Part shown: one piece after another, positions 63,979 to 64,000 of the stretch
Layout: each line of letters starts with the position of its first letter
How positions within the stretch are numbered: the first letter of the stretch is position 1
Origin: Leucobacter luti
GTDB lineage: Bacteria > Actinomycetota > Actinomycetes > Actinomycetales > Microbacteriaceae
DNA length: 64,000 bases
Reading direction: 5' to 3'
Assembly: GCF_004217175.1 (NCBI RefSeq)
Contig: NZ_SHKI01000002.1
Coordinates: 177,000 to 240,999, forward strand
Program-made: the position numbers and the translations under genes
Notes under the pieces: generated by a model
Database searches by the model: none
The model's input: the letters and a program-made list of their open reading frames with translations, nothing else
What the model was told of the DNA's origin: nothing

Positions 63979-64000
63979 AGCCCACCGGCCCACCGCCCCG

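Overview
The window is about 70% GC, has tightly packed genes with many 4-base GTGA/ATGA overlaps, and often uses GTG or TTG starts. Gene content (DtxR-type iron box, LAXTG sorting signal, complete paa cluster, tilS-hpt-ftsH-folE-folP/folB-folK-DUF3180 block) points to an actinobacterium of the order Micrococcales, most likely Microbacteriaceae (Leucobacter-like). The order-level call rests on gene order and codon bias; the genus is a guess. No rRNA, tRNA, IS element, prophage or CRISPR array was seen.

Layout. (1) 1-3509: the C-terminal part of a large Ig-repeat surface protein with a sortase signal. (2) 3747-13412: an AraC regulator, then an iron-boxed operon for ferric-siderophore uptake: lipoprotein, two FecCD permeases, ATPase, a two-gene exporter-fold ABC transporter and a siderophore-interacting flavoprotein. 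(3) 13456-15704: an MFS efflux pump divergent from a TetR regulator across a palindrome. (4) 15732-24208: a GntR/FCD regulator, a polar-amino-acid-type ABC importer, an IlvD/Edd dehydratase, a D-2-hydroxyacid dehydrogenase, a beta-hydroxyacid dehydrogenase and an SDR. This looks like an uncharacterised hydroxy-acid or sugar-acid uptake and catabolism module, and its two outward promoters share a 21-bp operator. (5) 24415-27809: an ABC-F ATPase with a possible leader peptide, divergent from a serine-hydrolase lipoprotein.

(6) 27894-40979: a full phenylacetate catabolic set. paaABCDE, a paaG-like isomerase and a thioesterase run leftward; paaI, paaK and a TetR gene (paaR) run rightward; paaJ-paaF-paaH-paaZ form a second leftward operon. 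Phenylacetate is activated by PaaK, epoxidised by PaaABC(D)E, isomerised by PaaG, opened and oxidised by PaaZ, then taken through beta-oxidation by PaaJFH to acetyl-CoA and succinyl-CoA; PaaI rescues CoA. Three PaaR-like palindromes sit before paaA/paaI, paaJ and an MFS gene at 45499, which suggests the MFS protein imports phenylacetate or a related acid. (7) 41119-45395: branched-chain 2-oxoacid dehydrogenase E1alpha, E1beta and E2 divergent from an Lrp/AsnC regulator.

(8) 47034-52681: YbaK-type deacylase, beta-carbonic anhydrase, acyl-CoA dehydrogenase-like flavoprotein, small membrane protein, OhrR-type regulator, M23 peptidase and inorganic pyrophosphatase. (9) 52800-63208: housekeeping block tilS, hpt, ftsH, folate genes (with a folP-folB fusion), two bacterial PH-domain proteins and a DUF2520 protein. 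(10) 63209-64000: no gene; a family of palindromic repeats and a hexamer satellite. Several monocistronic starts have a TANNNT box 6-8 nt before the start codon and no ribosome binding site, suggesting leaderless transcripts.
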